From Rhodovulum sp. 12E13 (GTDB lineage: Bacteria; Pseudomonadota; Alphaproteobacteria; Rhodobacterales; Rhodobacteraceae): a stretch of DNA of 64,000 nt. Position 1 is the stretch's first letter. Every line of letters begins with the position of its first letter. The notes below the pieces were generated by a model. That model was not told the origin of the DNA, did no database searches, and saw nothing but the letters and a program-made list of their open reading frames with translations. The stretch is taken from positions 84,111-148,110 of the forward strand of contig NZ_QPLK01000009.1 in NCBI RefSeq assembly GCF_003340565.1. Direction: 5' to 3'. The translations under genes and the position numbers were made by a program. Positions 17,577-26,675 of the stretch are shown piece by piece.

Positions 17577-18383
17577 CTATTGCTGCTGCACCTCGATCGA
17601 GACCGAGAGCGTCTCGTCCCCGCCGCCGCCGCCACGGACCCCGGTGACGGGCGCCGCCTCGGCATAGTCGAGACCGGTGGCGACCCGCACGTAGCGCGCG
17701 TCTGGCGAGATGCCGTTGGAGATGTCGTAGCCCACCCAGCCGAGCGGGTCGACATGCACCTCGGCCCAGGCGTGGCTCGCGTCGTGGCGGACCTGCCCCT
17801 CGACCATCAGGTAGCCCGAGACGTAGCGCGCGGGCGCTCCCAGCGCGCGCGCGCAGGCGAGAAAGATGTGGGCATGATCTTGGCAGACGCCGGCGCCGAT
17901 TGCGATGGCCTCTTCCGCATCGGTATGGGAATGGGTGGCCCCGGTCTCGTAGGGCACGATCTCGCGGATGCGGGCGGAGAGCGCGTGGAAGCGCGCGATG
18001 TCGTCGTCGTGCTCGGCGGCGAGACCGCGGATCAGCGCGCGCACGCCGGCCCCCGGTCGGGTGCGCGGCGTCGACATGCGGAAGTACCACAGCGGCACGA
18101 AGCCGGCGTGCTTGCCCACGACGCCGCCGGTATCGGCGGTTTCGACCTCGCCCTCCGACGTGATCGTCAGCGCGTGGCCGTCGCCCGAGAAGGACACGAG
18201 CATCACGTGGTTCATGTTGTGATCGTCGTAGTCGAGCTCGCGCTGGCCGCCCTCGACCGTCGTGCGCCAGGTCAGCACGGACTGGCCGATCCGGCTCTTC
18301 GGGGTCAGCCGAAGCTGCTGCAGCCCGAAGGAGACCGGCCGCTCGTAGCCGTAGGTCGTGGTATGGTGGATCGAGAGGCGCAT
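17577..18383 (-). CDS. Transglutaminase-like cysteine protease of the Anbu cluster
   Basis: 268 aa. The family N-terminal domain begins MRLSIHHTTTYGYERPVSFG. The transglutaminase core shows a complete catalytic triad: Cys167 in GVCQDHAH, His204 in ASHAWAEV, and Asp220 in GWVGYD. No signal peptide is visible, so it is cytoplasmic. Family members hydrolyse or transfer acyl groups at Gln/Glu amide bonds. It starts only four bases after the alpha-E stop codon and ends 37 bases before Anbu, so it is clearly in one operon. In this context it may remove or attach the peptide modification predicted for the cluster. Confidence 0.92.
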   Translation of the reverse strand: MRLSIHHTTTYGYERPVSFGLQQLRLTPKSRIGQSVLTWRTTVEGGQRELDYDDHNMNHVMLVSFSGDGHALTITSEGEVETADTGGVVGKHAGFVPLWYFRMSTPRTRPGAGVRALIRGLAAEHDDDIARFHALSARIREIVPYETGATHSHTDAEEAIAIGAGVCQDHAHIFLACARALGAPARYVSGYLMVEGQVRHDASHAWAEVHVDPLGWVGYDISNGISPDARYVRVATGLDYAEAAPVTGVRGGGGGDETLSVSIEVQQQ

Positions 18384-18387
18384 CTGG

Positions 18388-19329
18388 TCAGCCGTAGAAC
18401 CGGTAGTCGGTTTCGATCTGCGCCGCCAGCCCCGCGACGTCGGACAGGAAATCGAGGATGAACTCGTGCAGCCCCGCCTCGAAGATCGCCTCGGTCGAGG
18501 CCGCCGAGAGCCGCCCCAGTAGCGCCTCGACGAGAGCGTGGCCGGGATGGCGGGCGCCGTATTCCTTCTCGAGATAGCCCATGTTCGCCGCGATCTTGGC
18601 GGTGCAGAACGCCAGCGACCGCGGCATCCGCCCGTCGAGGATCAAGAACTGCGCGATGCCGAGCGGCGTGATCTCGGCCCCGTGAAGCCAGCGGAACGAG
18701 CGCAGGCCCCCGACCGAGCGCAGGATGTTCTCCCACTGCACGTTGTCGAGGGGCGAGCCGATCTGGCTGATCGAGGGCAGGAGCACGTAATACTTCACGT
18801 CGAGGATGCGCGCGGTGTTGTCGGCGCGCTCGAGGAAGGTGCCGATGCGGGCGAAGTTGAAGATGTCGTTGCGCAGCATGGTGCCGTGCAGCGCGCCCCG
18901 CACGAGCGCCGATTGCTGGCGGATGGCGGCGAGCACCTCGGGCAGGTCGCGCTCGCGCACGGGACGGGCGAGCAGCCGCTTCGCCTCCATCCAGCATTCG
19001 TTCGTCGCCTCCCAGACCTCGCGCGACAGGGCGGTGCGCACGAGGCGGGCGTTGTTCCGTGCCGCCTCGATGCAGGCCAGCACCGACGACGGGTTGGCCG
19101 GGTCGCGCAGCAGGAAGTCGACCGCGTTGGCCTGGGTGACCGTGGCGTGCCGCTGCCCGTGGGCGGCGCGCGCCCCGGAGGCGTCGAGGACGCTCGCCCA
19201 TTCGTCGTCGGCGTTCGAGGCACGGGTGAGCGCGATGCGGAAGCCGGCCTCGATCAGGCGCGTCGTGTTCTCGCTCCGCTCGAGGTAGCGGAACATCCAC
19301 AAAAGGCCCCCCGCGGTCTTGCCGAGCAT
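18388..19329 (-). CDS. Alpha-E domain protein
   Basis: 313 aa, almost wholly alpha-helical, spanning a single alpha-E domain. Characteristic segments are LLWMFRYLERSENTTRLIEAGFR at the N-terminus, and IGTFLERADNTARILDVKYYVLLP in the middle, in which repeated ER-x-x-N/D-T-A/T motifs may bind a ligand. The function is unknown; the domain is known almost only from clusters with circularly permuted ATP-grasp proteins. The ATG at 19329 begins the normal MLGKTAGGLLW. The ATP-grasp gene lies 103 bases upstream, separated by a CAAATA repeat. Confidence 0.92.
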   Translation of the reverse strand: MLGKTAGGLLWMFRYLERSENTTRLIEAGFRIALTRASNADDEWASVLDASGARAAHGQRHATVTQANAVDFLLRDPANPSSVLACIEAARNNARLVRTALSREVWEATNECWMEAKRLLARPVRERDLPEVLAAIRQQSALVRGALHGTMLRNDIFNFARIGTFLERADNTARILDVKYYVLLPSISQIGSPLDNVQWENILRSVGGLRSFRWLHGAEITPLGIAQFLILDGRMPRSLAFCTAKIAANMGYLEKEYGARHPGHALVEALLGRLSAASTEAIFEAGLHEFILDFLSDVAGLAAQIETDYRFYG

Positions 19330-19375
19330 CAGGCGCCTCCCCCCCGGCCGGGGGCTGCGACCCGGAGCGGCCCTT

Positions 19376-19403
19376 CGGGGAGGATATTTGGAGCAAGAAG
19401 AAG
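19376..19403 (-). repeat. CAAATA intergenic repeat, copy 2
   Basis: On the minus strand the element reads CTTCTTCTTGCTCCAAATAT, then CCTCCCCG. It sits between the ATP-grasp and alpha-E genes of the Anbu cluster. It belongs to the CTTCTTCTTG sub-type, together with copies 5 and 7. Confidence 0.6.
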
Positions 19404-19432
19404 CCCGGAGCGGGGCAGGGGGGCGGGCACGG

Positions 19433-20860
19433 TCATTCTTCGAGCACCCATGTATCCTTGGTGCCGCCGCCCTGCGAGGAGTTGACGACGAGCGAGCCCT
19501 TCTTGAGCGCCACGCGGGTGAGGCCGCCGGGCGTGATGTCGATGCCCTTCGGGCTGACCAGGACGAAGGGGCGCAAATCGACATGGCGCGGCGCGAGACC
19601 GGCGCGCGTGAGCACGGGCACGGTGGAAAGCGCGAGCGTCGGCTGGGCGATGTAGTTGGCGGGCCGCGCCTGGAGCTTGGCGCGGAAGGCCGCGAGCTCC
19701 TTCTTCGAGGCGGCGGGGCCCACGAGCATGCCGTAGCCGCCCGAGCCGTGCACCTCCTTGACCACCAGCTCGGAGAGGTTGTCGAGCACGTATTTCAGCG
19801 CGTCGGGCTCCGAGCAGCGCCATGTCGGCACGTTGGGCAGAAGCGCCTTTTCGCCCGTGTAGAACTCCACGATGTCGGGCATGTAGGAATAGATCGCCTT
19901 GTCGTCGGCGATGCCGGTGCCCGGCGCGTTGGCCAGCGTGATGCCGCCCGAGCGGTAGACGTCGAGGATGCCGGGCACGCCCAGCACGCTGTCGGGGCGG
20001 AAGTTGAGCGGGTCGAGGAAGGCGTCGTCGACCCTGCGATACAGCACGTCGATCGGCGTGAAGCCGCGGGTGGTGCGCATCGCGAGCCGCCCGTCGACCA
20101 CGCGCAGGTCGCTGCCCTCGACCAGCTCGGCGCCGGCATGATCGGCGAGGAAGGAATGCTCGAAATAGGCCGAGTTGTGAATGCCGGGCGTGAGCACCGC
20201 GATCACCGGCCGGCCCGGGCAGCCCGCTGGCGCGCAGGCCGCGAGCGAGCGGGCGAGGCGCGTGGGATAGTCCTGCACCGGCTGCACGCGGATATGGCTG
20301 AAGAGTTCCGGGAACATCTGCAGCATCGTCTCGCGGTTCTCGAGCATGTAGCTGACGCCCGAGGGGGTGCGGGCGTTGTCCTCGAGCACGTAGAACTCGT
20401 CTTCGCCGGTGCGCACCAGATCGACGCCGACGATGTGGGTATAGACGTTGCCCGGCGGCGCGAGGCCGATCATCTGGGGCAGGAACGCCTCGTTGCGGGC
20501 GATCAGCCGCTCGGGAATGCGGCCGGCGCGCACGATCTCCTGCCGGTGGTAGATGTCGTACAGGAAGGCGTTGATCGCCCGCACGCGCTGCTCGATCCCG
20601 CGCGTCAGCCGCGCCCATTCGCGGCCCGAGATGATGCGGGGGACGACGTCGAACGGAATCAGCCGCTCGTCGGCCTCCTCCGCGCCGTAGACGTTGAAGG
20701 TGATGCCCGTGCGGCGGAAGAACCTCTCGGCATCGGCCGCCTTGCGGCGCAGGCGCGCGATGTCCTCGCCGTCGAACCACGCGCAGTAGCCCGCGTAGGG
20801 TGGGCGCGGGGCCCCTCCCGGTGCGGCGAGTTCGTCGAAGAAGCGCGGGGCGTCGGACAT
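19433..20860 (-). CDS. Circularly permuted type 2 ATP-grasp protein
   Basis: 475 aa. Circularly permuted ATP-grasp proteins place the C-terminal half of the fold first. Diagnostic segments are FNVYGAEEADERLIPFD, VLEDNARTPSGVSYMLENR (metal/ATP-binding), APGTGIADDKAIYSYMPDIVEFY, VVKEVHGSGGYGMLVGP and the end NSSQGGGTKDTWVLEE. The family is predicted to ligate amino acids or peptides to an acceptor using ATP. As first gene of the cluster it may build the tag or peptide on which the Anbu, alpha-E and transglutaminase proteins act. The acceptor is unknown. Confidence 0.92.
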   Translation of the reverse strand: MSDAPRFFDELAAPGGAPRPPYAGYCAWFDGEDIARLRRKAADAERFFRRTGITFNVYGAEEADERLIPFDVVPRIISGREWARLTRGIEQRVRAINAFLYDIYHRQEIVRAGRIPERLIARNEAFLPQMIGLAPPGNVYTHIVGVDLVRTGEDEFYVLEDNARTPSGVSYMLENRETMLQMFPELFSHIRVQPVQDYPTRLARSLAACAPAGCPGRPVIAVLTPGIHNSAYFEHSFLADHAGAELVEGSDLRVVDGRLAMRTTRGFTPIDVLYRRVDDAFLDPLNFRPDSVLGVPGILDVYRSGGITLANAPGTGIADDKAIYSYMPDIVEFYTGEKALLPNVPTWRCSEPDALKYVLDNLSELVVKEVHGSGGYGMLVGPAASKKELAAFRAKLQARPANYIAQPTLALSTVPVLTRAGLAPRHVDLRPFVLVSPKGIDITPGGLTRVALKKGSLVVNSSQGGGTKDTWVLEE

Positions 20861-20975
20861 GGGAGCAGGTTGTCTTCGCTCGCGCCCGGCTGCAAGGCGC
20901 GCCTGATTTTCGGGCGGCGGTTGCCTGAGTGATGGGCGGTCGCGCGGGTGTCGTGCCCGTTTTGCGGGCGGTTGC

Positions 20976-21425
20976 TCACCCGGCAGGCGGGATTTCCAGC
21001 CAGATCGTCACGGGCCCGTCATTGATCAACTCCACCGCCATGTCGGCGCCGAAGCGGCCCGTCTCGACCGGCACGCCGTGGCCGGCCAGCGCCTCGGCGA
21101 AGCGCAGGTAGAGGCGCTGGCCCTCCTCGGGCGGGGCGGCGGCGGAAAAGCCGGGGCGGTTGCCGCGCGAGGTGTCGGCGGCCAGCGTGAACTGCGAGAC
21201 CACCAGCGCGCCGCCGCCTGTGTCGATCAGCGAGCGGTTCATCCTGCCCGCCTCGTCGTGGAAGATCCGCAGTCGCGCGAGCCTGGCGGCAAGCTTGTCG
21301 GCCTCGGCCCCGCTGTCGCCCTGCATCGCGCAGACGAGCGCCAGCACCCCGGGGCCGGTGGCGCCCACGCGCTCGCCCGCCACGCGCACCTCGGCGCGGG
21401 AGACGCGCTGGATCAGCGCCCTCAT
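20976..21425 (-). CDS. dtd: D-aminoacyl-tRNA deacylase
   Basis: 149 aa. DTD removes D-amino acids (and Gly) mischarged onto tRNA. The two active-site signatures are present: SQFTLAAD and the [10 protein letters not shown] segment near the C-terminus, which holds the Gly-Pro motif that rejects L-amino acids. The start at 21425 ([13 protein letters not shown]) is the canonical one. It overlaps the stop of the upstream sugar kinase by four bases (ATGA), so the two are translationally coupled although functionally unrelated. Confidence 0.95.
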   Translation of the reverse strand: MRALIQRVSRAEVRVAGERVGATGPGVLALVCAMQGDSGAEADKLAARLARLRIFHDEAGRMNRSLIDTGGGALVVSQFTLAADTSRGNRPGFSAAAPPEEGQRLYLRFAEALAGHGVPVETGRFGADMAVELINDGPVTIWLEIPPAG

Positions 21426-22351
21426 GCGAGTTCGCTTCGCGTCGGCGGGTTGGCGCCCGCGCGCGAGACGGTGACCCCGGCCGCCGCGACACCGAGCTTC
21501 AGGGCGGCCTCCAGCACGTCCTCGTCGGGTGTGCCGAACCAGCCCTTGGTCAGCGCACCCGCCTCGTCGAGCCCCGCCAGCAGGCCGGCGTTGAACGTGT
21601 CGCCGGCACCCACCGTGTCGACCACCTGCGCGCGGCGGGCGGGCACGTGCAGGTGGCCCGCCGCGTGGTGCGCGGTCACGCCGCGCGCGCCCTCGGTCAC
21701 GCAGACGAGCCGCGCGCCCCGGCCGATCAGGGCGCGGGCGTGGTCTGTCGCGTCGCCCGGTCCCATCAGCCAGCCTAGATCCTCGTCGGAGACCTTGACG
21801 ATGTCGGCCTGCGCCAGCATCGCGCCGATCCGCGCGCGGTAGGCGGCCTCGTCGGCGACGAAGGTGGGACGCACGTTGGGGTCGAGCATGGTCACCGCGC
21901 GGGGGGCGAGGCGGGTCATCAGCGCGGCGTGGGCCTCGCCGCAGGGCTCGGCCGCGAGCGAGATGCCCCCGAAGAAGGCGGCCCGCACCGGGGCGAGGGC
22001 GGCCTCGTCCGGCAGGTCTGCCGTGGTGAGCGCACGCGCCGCCGTCGCCTCGTCGTAGAAGGCGTAGCTGGCCTGCCCGTCGCTGAGATCGACGAAGGCC
22101 AGCGTCGTGGGCCGGTCGGAGCGCACGGCCAATCCTGCATCCACCCCGTCGGCCTCCAGCGCCGCCGCGAGCCGGCGCCCGAAGAGGTCGCGCGACAGGC
22201 CGGTGAAGAGCGTGGCCGGCGCGCCGAGCCGGGCCAGCGCGATGGCGGTGTTGAAGACGGCCCCGCCGGGCACGGGGGCGAAGCAGGGCTCCCCCTGCGC
22301 GCTCTCGCGCGGGAGCATGTCGATCAGCGCCTCGCCCGAGCAAAGGATCAT
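21422..22351 (-). CDS. PfkB-family carbohydrate kinase (fructokinase-like)
   Basis: 309 aa. The N-terminal substrate motif is [14 protein letters not shown] and [15 protein letters not shown]. The C-terminal PfkB signature is [18 protein letters not shown], with the catalytic Asp. The overall pattern is that of bacterial fructokinases (ATP:D-fructose 6-phosphotransferase), though 2-keto-3-deoxygluconate kinases look similar. No sugar transporter is adjacent. It is coupled to dtd and preceded by a roughly 380-base gap with two repeats. Confidence 0.88.
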   Translation of the reverse strand: MILCSGEALIDMLPRESAQGEPCFAPVPGGAVFNTAIALARLGAPATLFTGLSRDLFGRRLAAALEADGVDAGLAVRSDRPTTLAFVDLSDGQASYAFYDEATAARALTTADLPDEAALAPVRAAFFGGISLAAEPCGEAHAALMTRLAPRAVTMLDPNVRPTFVADEAAYRARIGAMLAQADIVKVSDEDLGWLMGPGDATDHARALIGRGARLVCVTEGARGVTAHHAAGHLHVPARRAQVVDTVGAGDTFNAGLLAGLDEAGALTKGWFGTPDEDVLEAALKLGVAAAGVTVSRAGANPPTRSELA

Positions 22352-22490
22352 GCGGCTCGCCCTCCCGCTGCCATTGAGGCAGTTCGGGCGGGGGCATGCA
22401 AGCCCGCAGATCGGCCTGGGCAGGCACGCCCTGGGCGGCCCGACCCGCGGCGCGCCGGAGAGGGCGACGGCGCCGCCGCGGGGTGGGCTT

Positions 22491-22512
22491 GCGTATTTGG
22501 AACAGAAAGAAA
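22491..22512 (-). repeat. CAAATA intergenic repeat, copy 3
   Basis: On the minus strand it reads TTTCTTTCTGTTCCAAATAC followed by GC. It is oriented opposite to copy 4 in the same gap. Confidence 0.6.
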
Positions 22513-22663
22513 CCCTGGAGGGTGCGCCCCGACCGGCGGCCCCGCTTTACAGGCGGACGGGCTCGCGGGCCGGGGCGGCTTCTTCCTGTACGGTCATCGG
22601 CTCGCCAGCCTGTACCGCCCCGCCACATTCGCGCATCACGGTTAATTCGGGGTTATCGGGCCT

Positions 22664-22688
22664 GGGTTTCTTTCTGTCGCAAATACGC
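22664..22688 (+). repeat. CAAATA intergenic repeat, copy 4
   Basis: On the plus strand it reads GGGTTTCTTTCTG, TCG, then CAAATACGC. It lies about 46 bases beyond the 3' end of the zinc-ribbon gene. Confidence 0.6.
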
Positions 22689-22733
22689 ACCGGCGCGGCG
22701 GATCGGCTCTTCGCGTCGCCGGGGCAGGGCGGG

Positions 22734-23879
22734 TCAGAAACCGCCAGGCGCCGGAGCCATCCCCTCGCTCACGGCGATCAGGTAGCCGACCGTGCTTGCC
22801 GCAAGCAGACCGAGGGCGACGGCCAGCGCGATCTTCCACCCCGAATACGGCCGCTCGCCCTGCACCCGGCCGGTCTGGCCGTTGACGAGAAAGCGGAACG
22901 ACCGGCCGCGATAGCGGTAGGCGGCCACCCACACCGGCAGCAGCACGTGCTTGAAGGTGATGCCGGACACGTCGGTGTCGATCCGGTGCACCCGCTGGCG
23001 ATCGCCGCCGATGTCGAAGCGCACGTCGCGCTCGATCGTGCGGTCCATCCGGGCACGGGCGTCGTCCCACGCCTCCTCCAGCCCGATCGTGTAGGCCTCG
23101 GCGCGAAAGCCCGCCAGGTATTCCGGGTTGTAGGGCTCGAGCGCGGCGAGGTCCCACGGCGGCAGGGCGCGGGCGAAGCTCTCGGGCAGCGAGCGCGAGG
23201 CGAGCACGAGCACGTCGTCGAAGAAGCGCGCCACCCGGCCGCTCTTCGGTGTCCAGCGCACCTTGGCCACCCGCACGGTCTGGCGCTTGCCGTCGCGCGT
23301 CACGGTGCGGGTCTCGTAGTAGACCGTGCCGCGCTCGCCGTGATAGGCGCTCTTGGTGTCGGCGTCGAAGGTCCAGTGCGGCACGTAGATGCCGGTCATC
23401 TTCCGGCCCCGGCGGGCATAGTCCTTGAGCCCCGAGGGCGCGAACCACAGCCGGCCGAACCATGTCTCCATCGCCTCGTGCGCCGCGGGCTCGTCGAGCA
23501 GGAAGGGCAGGACGGCGCGCGGCTTGATGTGCCGGTCGGTCGCCGCGCCGGTCACCACGGGGGTGGCGCAGAACGGGCATTCGGCGGCGTGCAGGCCGGG
23601 CTCGAACTCGACCCGCGCGCCGCAATTCGTGCAGGAGAGGACGCGCGTCTCCTCCTGCTCGATTTCGGGCAGGGTCCGGGCGCGGGCGGCCTCGAAGTCG
23701 AGCTCGCGGATGGTGGCCCGGCGCCACGGGCCGCCGCTCGTCTCCTGCTCCGTGCCGCAATGGGAGCAGACGAGCATCCCGCGGCCGGGGTCGAAGCGCA
23801 TCGCCGCCCCGCATGCGTCGCAGGGGAAGAGACGCTCGGCCTCGGCGGCGGTCGCGTGGTCCGTTCCGGTCGTGCTCAT
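22734..23879 (-). CDS. Zinc-ribbon membrane protein, partner of the SPFH protein
   Basis: 381 aa. Two zinc ribbons lie near the N-terminus: CDACGAAMRF...CSHCGTE (about residues 20-43) and CTNCGARVEFEPG...CPFC (about 80-105). A central beta-rich region follows, and a C-terminal hydrophobic segment (WKIALAVALGLLAASTVGYLIAV) anchors it to the membrane. Automated annotation often misnames such proteins as primosomal N' or TFIIB-like. Because the SPFH gene lies six bases upstream, it is probably a membrane-associated partner of that protein. No biochemical function is established. Confidence 0.75.
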   Translation of the reverse strand: MSTTGTDHATAAEAERLFPCDACGAAMRFDPGRGMLVCSHCGTEQETSGGPWRRATIRELDFEAARARTLPEIEQEETRVLSCTNCGARVEFEPGLHAAECPFCATPVVTGAATDRHIKPRAVLPFLLDEPAAHEAMETWFGRLWFAPSGLKDYARRGRKMTGIYVPHWTFDADTKSAYHGERGTVYYETRTVTRDGKRQTVRVAKVRWTPKSGRVARFFDDVLVLASRSLPESFARALPPWDLAALEPYNPEYLAGFRAEAYTIGLEEAWDDARARMDRTIERDVRFDIGGDRQRVHRIDTDVSGITFKHVLLPVWVAAYRYRGRSFRFLVNGQTGRVQGERPYSGWKIALAVALGLLAASTVGYLIAVSEGMAPAPGGF

Positions 23880-23885
23880 GAGGTG

Positions 23886-25031
23886 TCAGGCACCCGATGG
23901 CGGCGGGGGCGGGGGCGGGGGCGGCAGCACGGTGAAGAGCTGGGCGAGCTCGCGCACGTCCTCGGCAGGCAGCCAGCCGTCCTGCCCCGGAGTCCAGACC
24001 AGCGTCTCGCGCCTGAGGCGCCCCTGCTTGACCATCCGCCCCATGTCGGCACGGCTGAAGGGGCCATCGGTCTCGCCGTTCTCGGCGACGTGCCAGACAT
24101 GCTCGACCGGCGGGGGCGGTGGCGGGGCGGCCTGCGCGGGCGAGCCCTGCGGTGCCCCCCACGGCCCCGGCTGCGCCATCTGCCCCGACAGCTGGTTGGC
24201 CATCGCCACCCCCATGCCCATGCCGAGGCCCGCGCCCATGCCCGCCCCGCCGCCCGGCTGCTGGGCGGCCTGGCTCATCGCCTCGGCGGCGGAGTACCGG
24301 GTGAACTTGCCAAGATCGCCCGCGAGCCCCATCGAGGTGCGCTTGTCGAGCGCGGCCTCGACCGCCGGCGGCAGCGAGATGTTCTCGATGTAGAACTCGG
24401 GCATGACCAGCCCGTATTCGGCCAGCACCTTCGACACTTCCGCCGCGATCAGGCGGCCCATGTCGCCGGTGTTGGCTGCCATGTCGAGCACGGGGATGCC
24501 CGACGAGGCCATGACGCGCGAGGCTTCCTGAACGATGATGTTGCGGATCTGGAAGCGGATCTCGTCCATCGTGAACTCGCCGTCGGTGCCGACGATCTCG
24601 CGCAGGAACAGGGCGGGATCGGTCACCTTGATCGTGTAGGTGCCGAAGGCGCGGATGCGCGTCGGCCCGAACTCGGGGTCGCGCAGCATGATGGGGTTCT
24701 TTGTGCCCCACTTGAGGTCGGTGAAGCGGGCCGTCGAGACGAAGTAGATTTCCGATTTGAAGGGCGAGCGAAAGCCGTGATCCCAGTGCTGCAGGGTCGT
24801 CATGACCGGCATGTTGTTGGTCTCGAGCATGTAGAGACCGGGGGTGAAGACATCGGCCAGTTGCCCCTCATGGACGAAGACCGCCGCCTGCCCCTCGCGC
24901 ACTGTCAGCTTGGCGCCGTACTTGATCTCGTGGCCCTCGCGCTCGAACCGCCAGACAAGCGTGTCGCGGGTGTCGTCGGTCCAGTGGATGACGTCGATGA
25001 ACTGGCCGGAAAGGAAGTCGAAGATGCCCAT
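23886..25031 (-). CDS. SPFH-domain protein with C-terminal GYF_2 domain
   Basis: 381 aa. The N-terminal two-thirds resembles YdjI-type SPFH (virion core-like) proteins: VREGQAAVFVHEGQLADVFTPGLYML, then FEPG-type strands and an amphipathic helix. A Gly/Met-rich linker (GGGAGMGAGLGMGMGVAM) leads to a GYF_2 domain with WHVAENGETDGPFSRADM...VWTPGQDGWLPAEDVREL. The protein ends in a run of ten prolines. GYF_2 domains bind proline-rich partners, so self-assembly via the tail is possible (inference). It is cotranscribed with the zinc-ribbon gene. Homologues are linked to membrane-stress responses. Confidence 0.82.
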   Translation of the reverse strand: MGIFDFLSGQFIDVIHWTDDTRDTLVWRFEREGHEIKYGAKLTVREGQAAVFVHEGQLADVFTPGLYMLETNNMPVMTTLQHWDHGFRSPFKSEIYFVSTARFTDLKWGTKNPIMLRDPEFGPTRIRAFGTYTIKVTDPALFLREIVGTDGEFTMDEIRFQIRNIIVQEASRVMASSGIPVLDMAANTGDMGRLIAAEVSKVLAEYGLVMPEFYIENISLPPAVEAALDKRTSMGLAGDLGKFTRYSAAEAMSQAAQQPGGGAGMGAGLGMGMGVAMANQLSGQMAQPGPWGAPQGSPAQAAPPPPPPVEHVWHVAENGETDGPFSRADMGRMVKQGRLRRETLVWTPGQDGWLPAEDVRELAQLFTVLPPPPPPPPPSGA

Positions 25032-25091
25032 GGGTGCCGCCCCTCGATGCGTTCGCCACGACTATAGCGGCCCGGATGCGGCCCGGCGAGA

Positions 25092-25155
25092 CCCCGGTGG
25101 CCACCGGGGAAAACGCGCTTGGAAGCGCGTTGCCAAGGCCGTTCCAACGGCCTTG
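25092..25155. repeat. Three adjacent hairpins between the lactate permease and SPFH genes
   Basis: 25092-25109 is a perfect 18-nt palindrome (arms CCCCGGTGG). 25112-25131 has a 9-bp stem (AACGCGCTT) around GG, and 25134-25155 has a 10-bp stem (CAAGGCCGTT) around CC. The last two have TTggAA and TTccAA centres, close to the TTCGAA centres seen at the other two arrays. Spacing between hairpins is only two bases. Confidence 0.7.
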
Positions 25156-25174
25156 CCCCGCGTCGACGGGGCGC

Positions 25175-26656
25175 TCAGGACGCCAGCACGTAGACGATGC
25201 CGCCGAGCGCGGCGGCATAGAGCAGCCCCGGCGCGAGCGTCCGCGCCAGTACCGTGCCCTCGCGGCCGACAAGGCCCACCGTCGCCGCGCCCGCGATGAT
25301 GTTGTGCGGCGCCACCACGTTGCCGATGGCCGAACCGGCGCCCTGCGCCGCGGCCATCGTCACCGGCGCGAGACCCAGCGTCTCTGCGGCCGAGAGCTGG
25401 AGCTCGGTGAACAGGATGTTCGAGGCGGTGGCCGAGCCGGTGACGAACGTCCCGAGCACGCCGAGGAAGGGCGCGACGAGCGGCCAGTAGCGCCCCGCCT
25501 CGGCCGCCGCGTCGGCCAGTGCGGCGATCATGCCCGCATGGACCATGAGCCGCGACAGCAGCAGCATGGCGAGGAGCGCGAGCGCGACCGCGCCGAGGCG
25601 GGCTGCCGCCGCCGTCACGGCGCCGGGCACCGCGCGGGCGCGCCCCGTCGCCAGCGCCGCGCCGATCAGCCCGGCGAAGAGCAGCGTGCCGGGGTGATAG
25701 AGCGGCGCGAAGGCGCCCGAGAAGCCGCCCGGCAGCTCCCACGCCAGCGCGAGACCCGACAGCGCCTCCTGCAGCGGGCCGACCAGTCGCGTCAGGAGCA
25801 CGAGTGCGAGGATCGCGAGATAGGGGGCGAGATCGGCCGCGAGGCCCTCCGGCCGCCGCGCCTCGGTGCGAGGGCCGAAGCGGACCAGCAGCGCGACGAA
25901 GGCGGCCCCCCCGATCAGCGCACCGCCAAGGCTCGGCAGTTCCGGCCCGATCAGGCCGGCGAGCGCGACCGAGGGAATGAAGAAGCAGAGCGCCGCGACG
26001 AGCGCCCAGCCGATATCGCGCAGCCGCAGCGGCCCCGGCGCGGCGAACCAGAGGGCGACCAGCAGCAGGAATGGCCCCAGCGCGGCGTGCATCAGCGTGA
26101 CGGTCAGCGCGATCTCGCGCCCCGAGAGGCCCGACAGCGCGACCTGCGTCAGCGTCGGCGTGCCCACCGCGCCGAACGACACGCCCGCCGCGTGGCCCAG
26201 AAGCGCCAGCACCACAGCGCGGGCGGGTGCAAAGCCGAGGCCCGCGAGCAGCGGCGCGGCCAGCGCCACCGGCGTGCCGAAGCCGGCCGCGCCCTCGATG
26301 AACAGGCCGAAGAACCACGCGATCAGGATCACCTGCATCCGCCGGTCGGTGGTCAGGCCCCCGAGCGCGTCGCGGATGCGGCCCACCGCGCCGGTCGCCT
26401 GCTGGAACTCGTGCAGCGCGAGCGCCGGCAGGATCACCCAGAGGATCACGCCCGTCGCGTGCAGCGCCTCGGCCAGCGTGCCGCCCGCCGCCGGCCCCCG
26501 GCCCCCCGGCGCCGCCGCGCCGAGGTCGAAGATCGTCAGCGCCAGCACCGCGGCGACGGCGAGGCCGATGCCGCCCGCACGGGCCGCCGACAGGCGCAGC
26601 GCGCCGATGCCGGCCAGAACCACGGCGATGGGCAGCGCGGCGAGCGCGGCGGTCAT
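25175..26656 (-). CDS. lctP: L-lactate permease family transporter
   Basis: 493 aa, about 12 to 14 hydrophobic segments. The LctP-family signature is clear in [26 protein letters not shown], with [14 protein letters not shown] and the late segment [14 protein letters not shown]. The family takes up L-lactate or glycolate by proton symport in the cytoplasmic membrane. A lactate dehydrogenase (lldD) is elsewhere in this window at 51974, not adjacent, so the link is only functional. Three hairpins lie between its stop and the next gene. Confidence 0.9.
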   Translation of the reverse strand: MTAALAALPIAVVLAGIGALRLSAARAGGIGLAVAAVLALTIFDLGAAAPGGRGPAAGGTLAEALHATGVILWVILPALALHEFQQATGAVGRIRDALGGLTTDRRMQVILIAWFFGLFIEGAAGFGTPVALAAPLLAGLGFAPARAVVLALLGHAAGVSFGAVGTPTLTQVALSGLSGREIALTVTLMHAALGPFLLLVALWFAAPGPLRLRDIGWALVAALCFFIPSVALAGLIGPELPSLGGALIGGAAFVALLVRFGPRTEARRPEGLAADLAPYLAILALVLLTRLVGPLQEALSGLALAWELPGGFSGAFAPLYHPGTLLFAGLIGAALATGRARAVPGAVTAAAARLGAVALALLAMLLLSRLMVHAGMIAALADAAAEAGRYWPLVAPFLGVLGTFVTGSATASNILFTELQLSAAETLGLAPVTMAAAQGAGSAIGNVVAPHNIIAGAATVGLVGREGTVLARTLAPGLLYAAALGGIVYVLAS

Positions 26657-26675
26657 GCGCCCCCCGTGCGCCGCC

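Larger units (their letters stand above)
22352..22733. other. Intergenic region with an inverted pair of CAAATA repeats
   Basis: This 382-base gap lies between two minus-strand genes. It holds two CAAATA elements in opposite orientation (22491-22512 and 22664-22688), about 150 bases apart. I see no further gene. The sequence between them has local AT-richer patches (GTTAATTCGGGGTTATC) that might hold a promoter, but nothing definite. Confidence 0.5.

Noticed and set aside
22107..25067. Nearly 1000-codon plus-strand frame over the zinc-ribbon and SPFH genes.
   Set aside because: It is antisense to two genes with recognised domains and has a low-complexity, Arg/His-rich composition.
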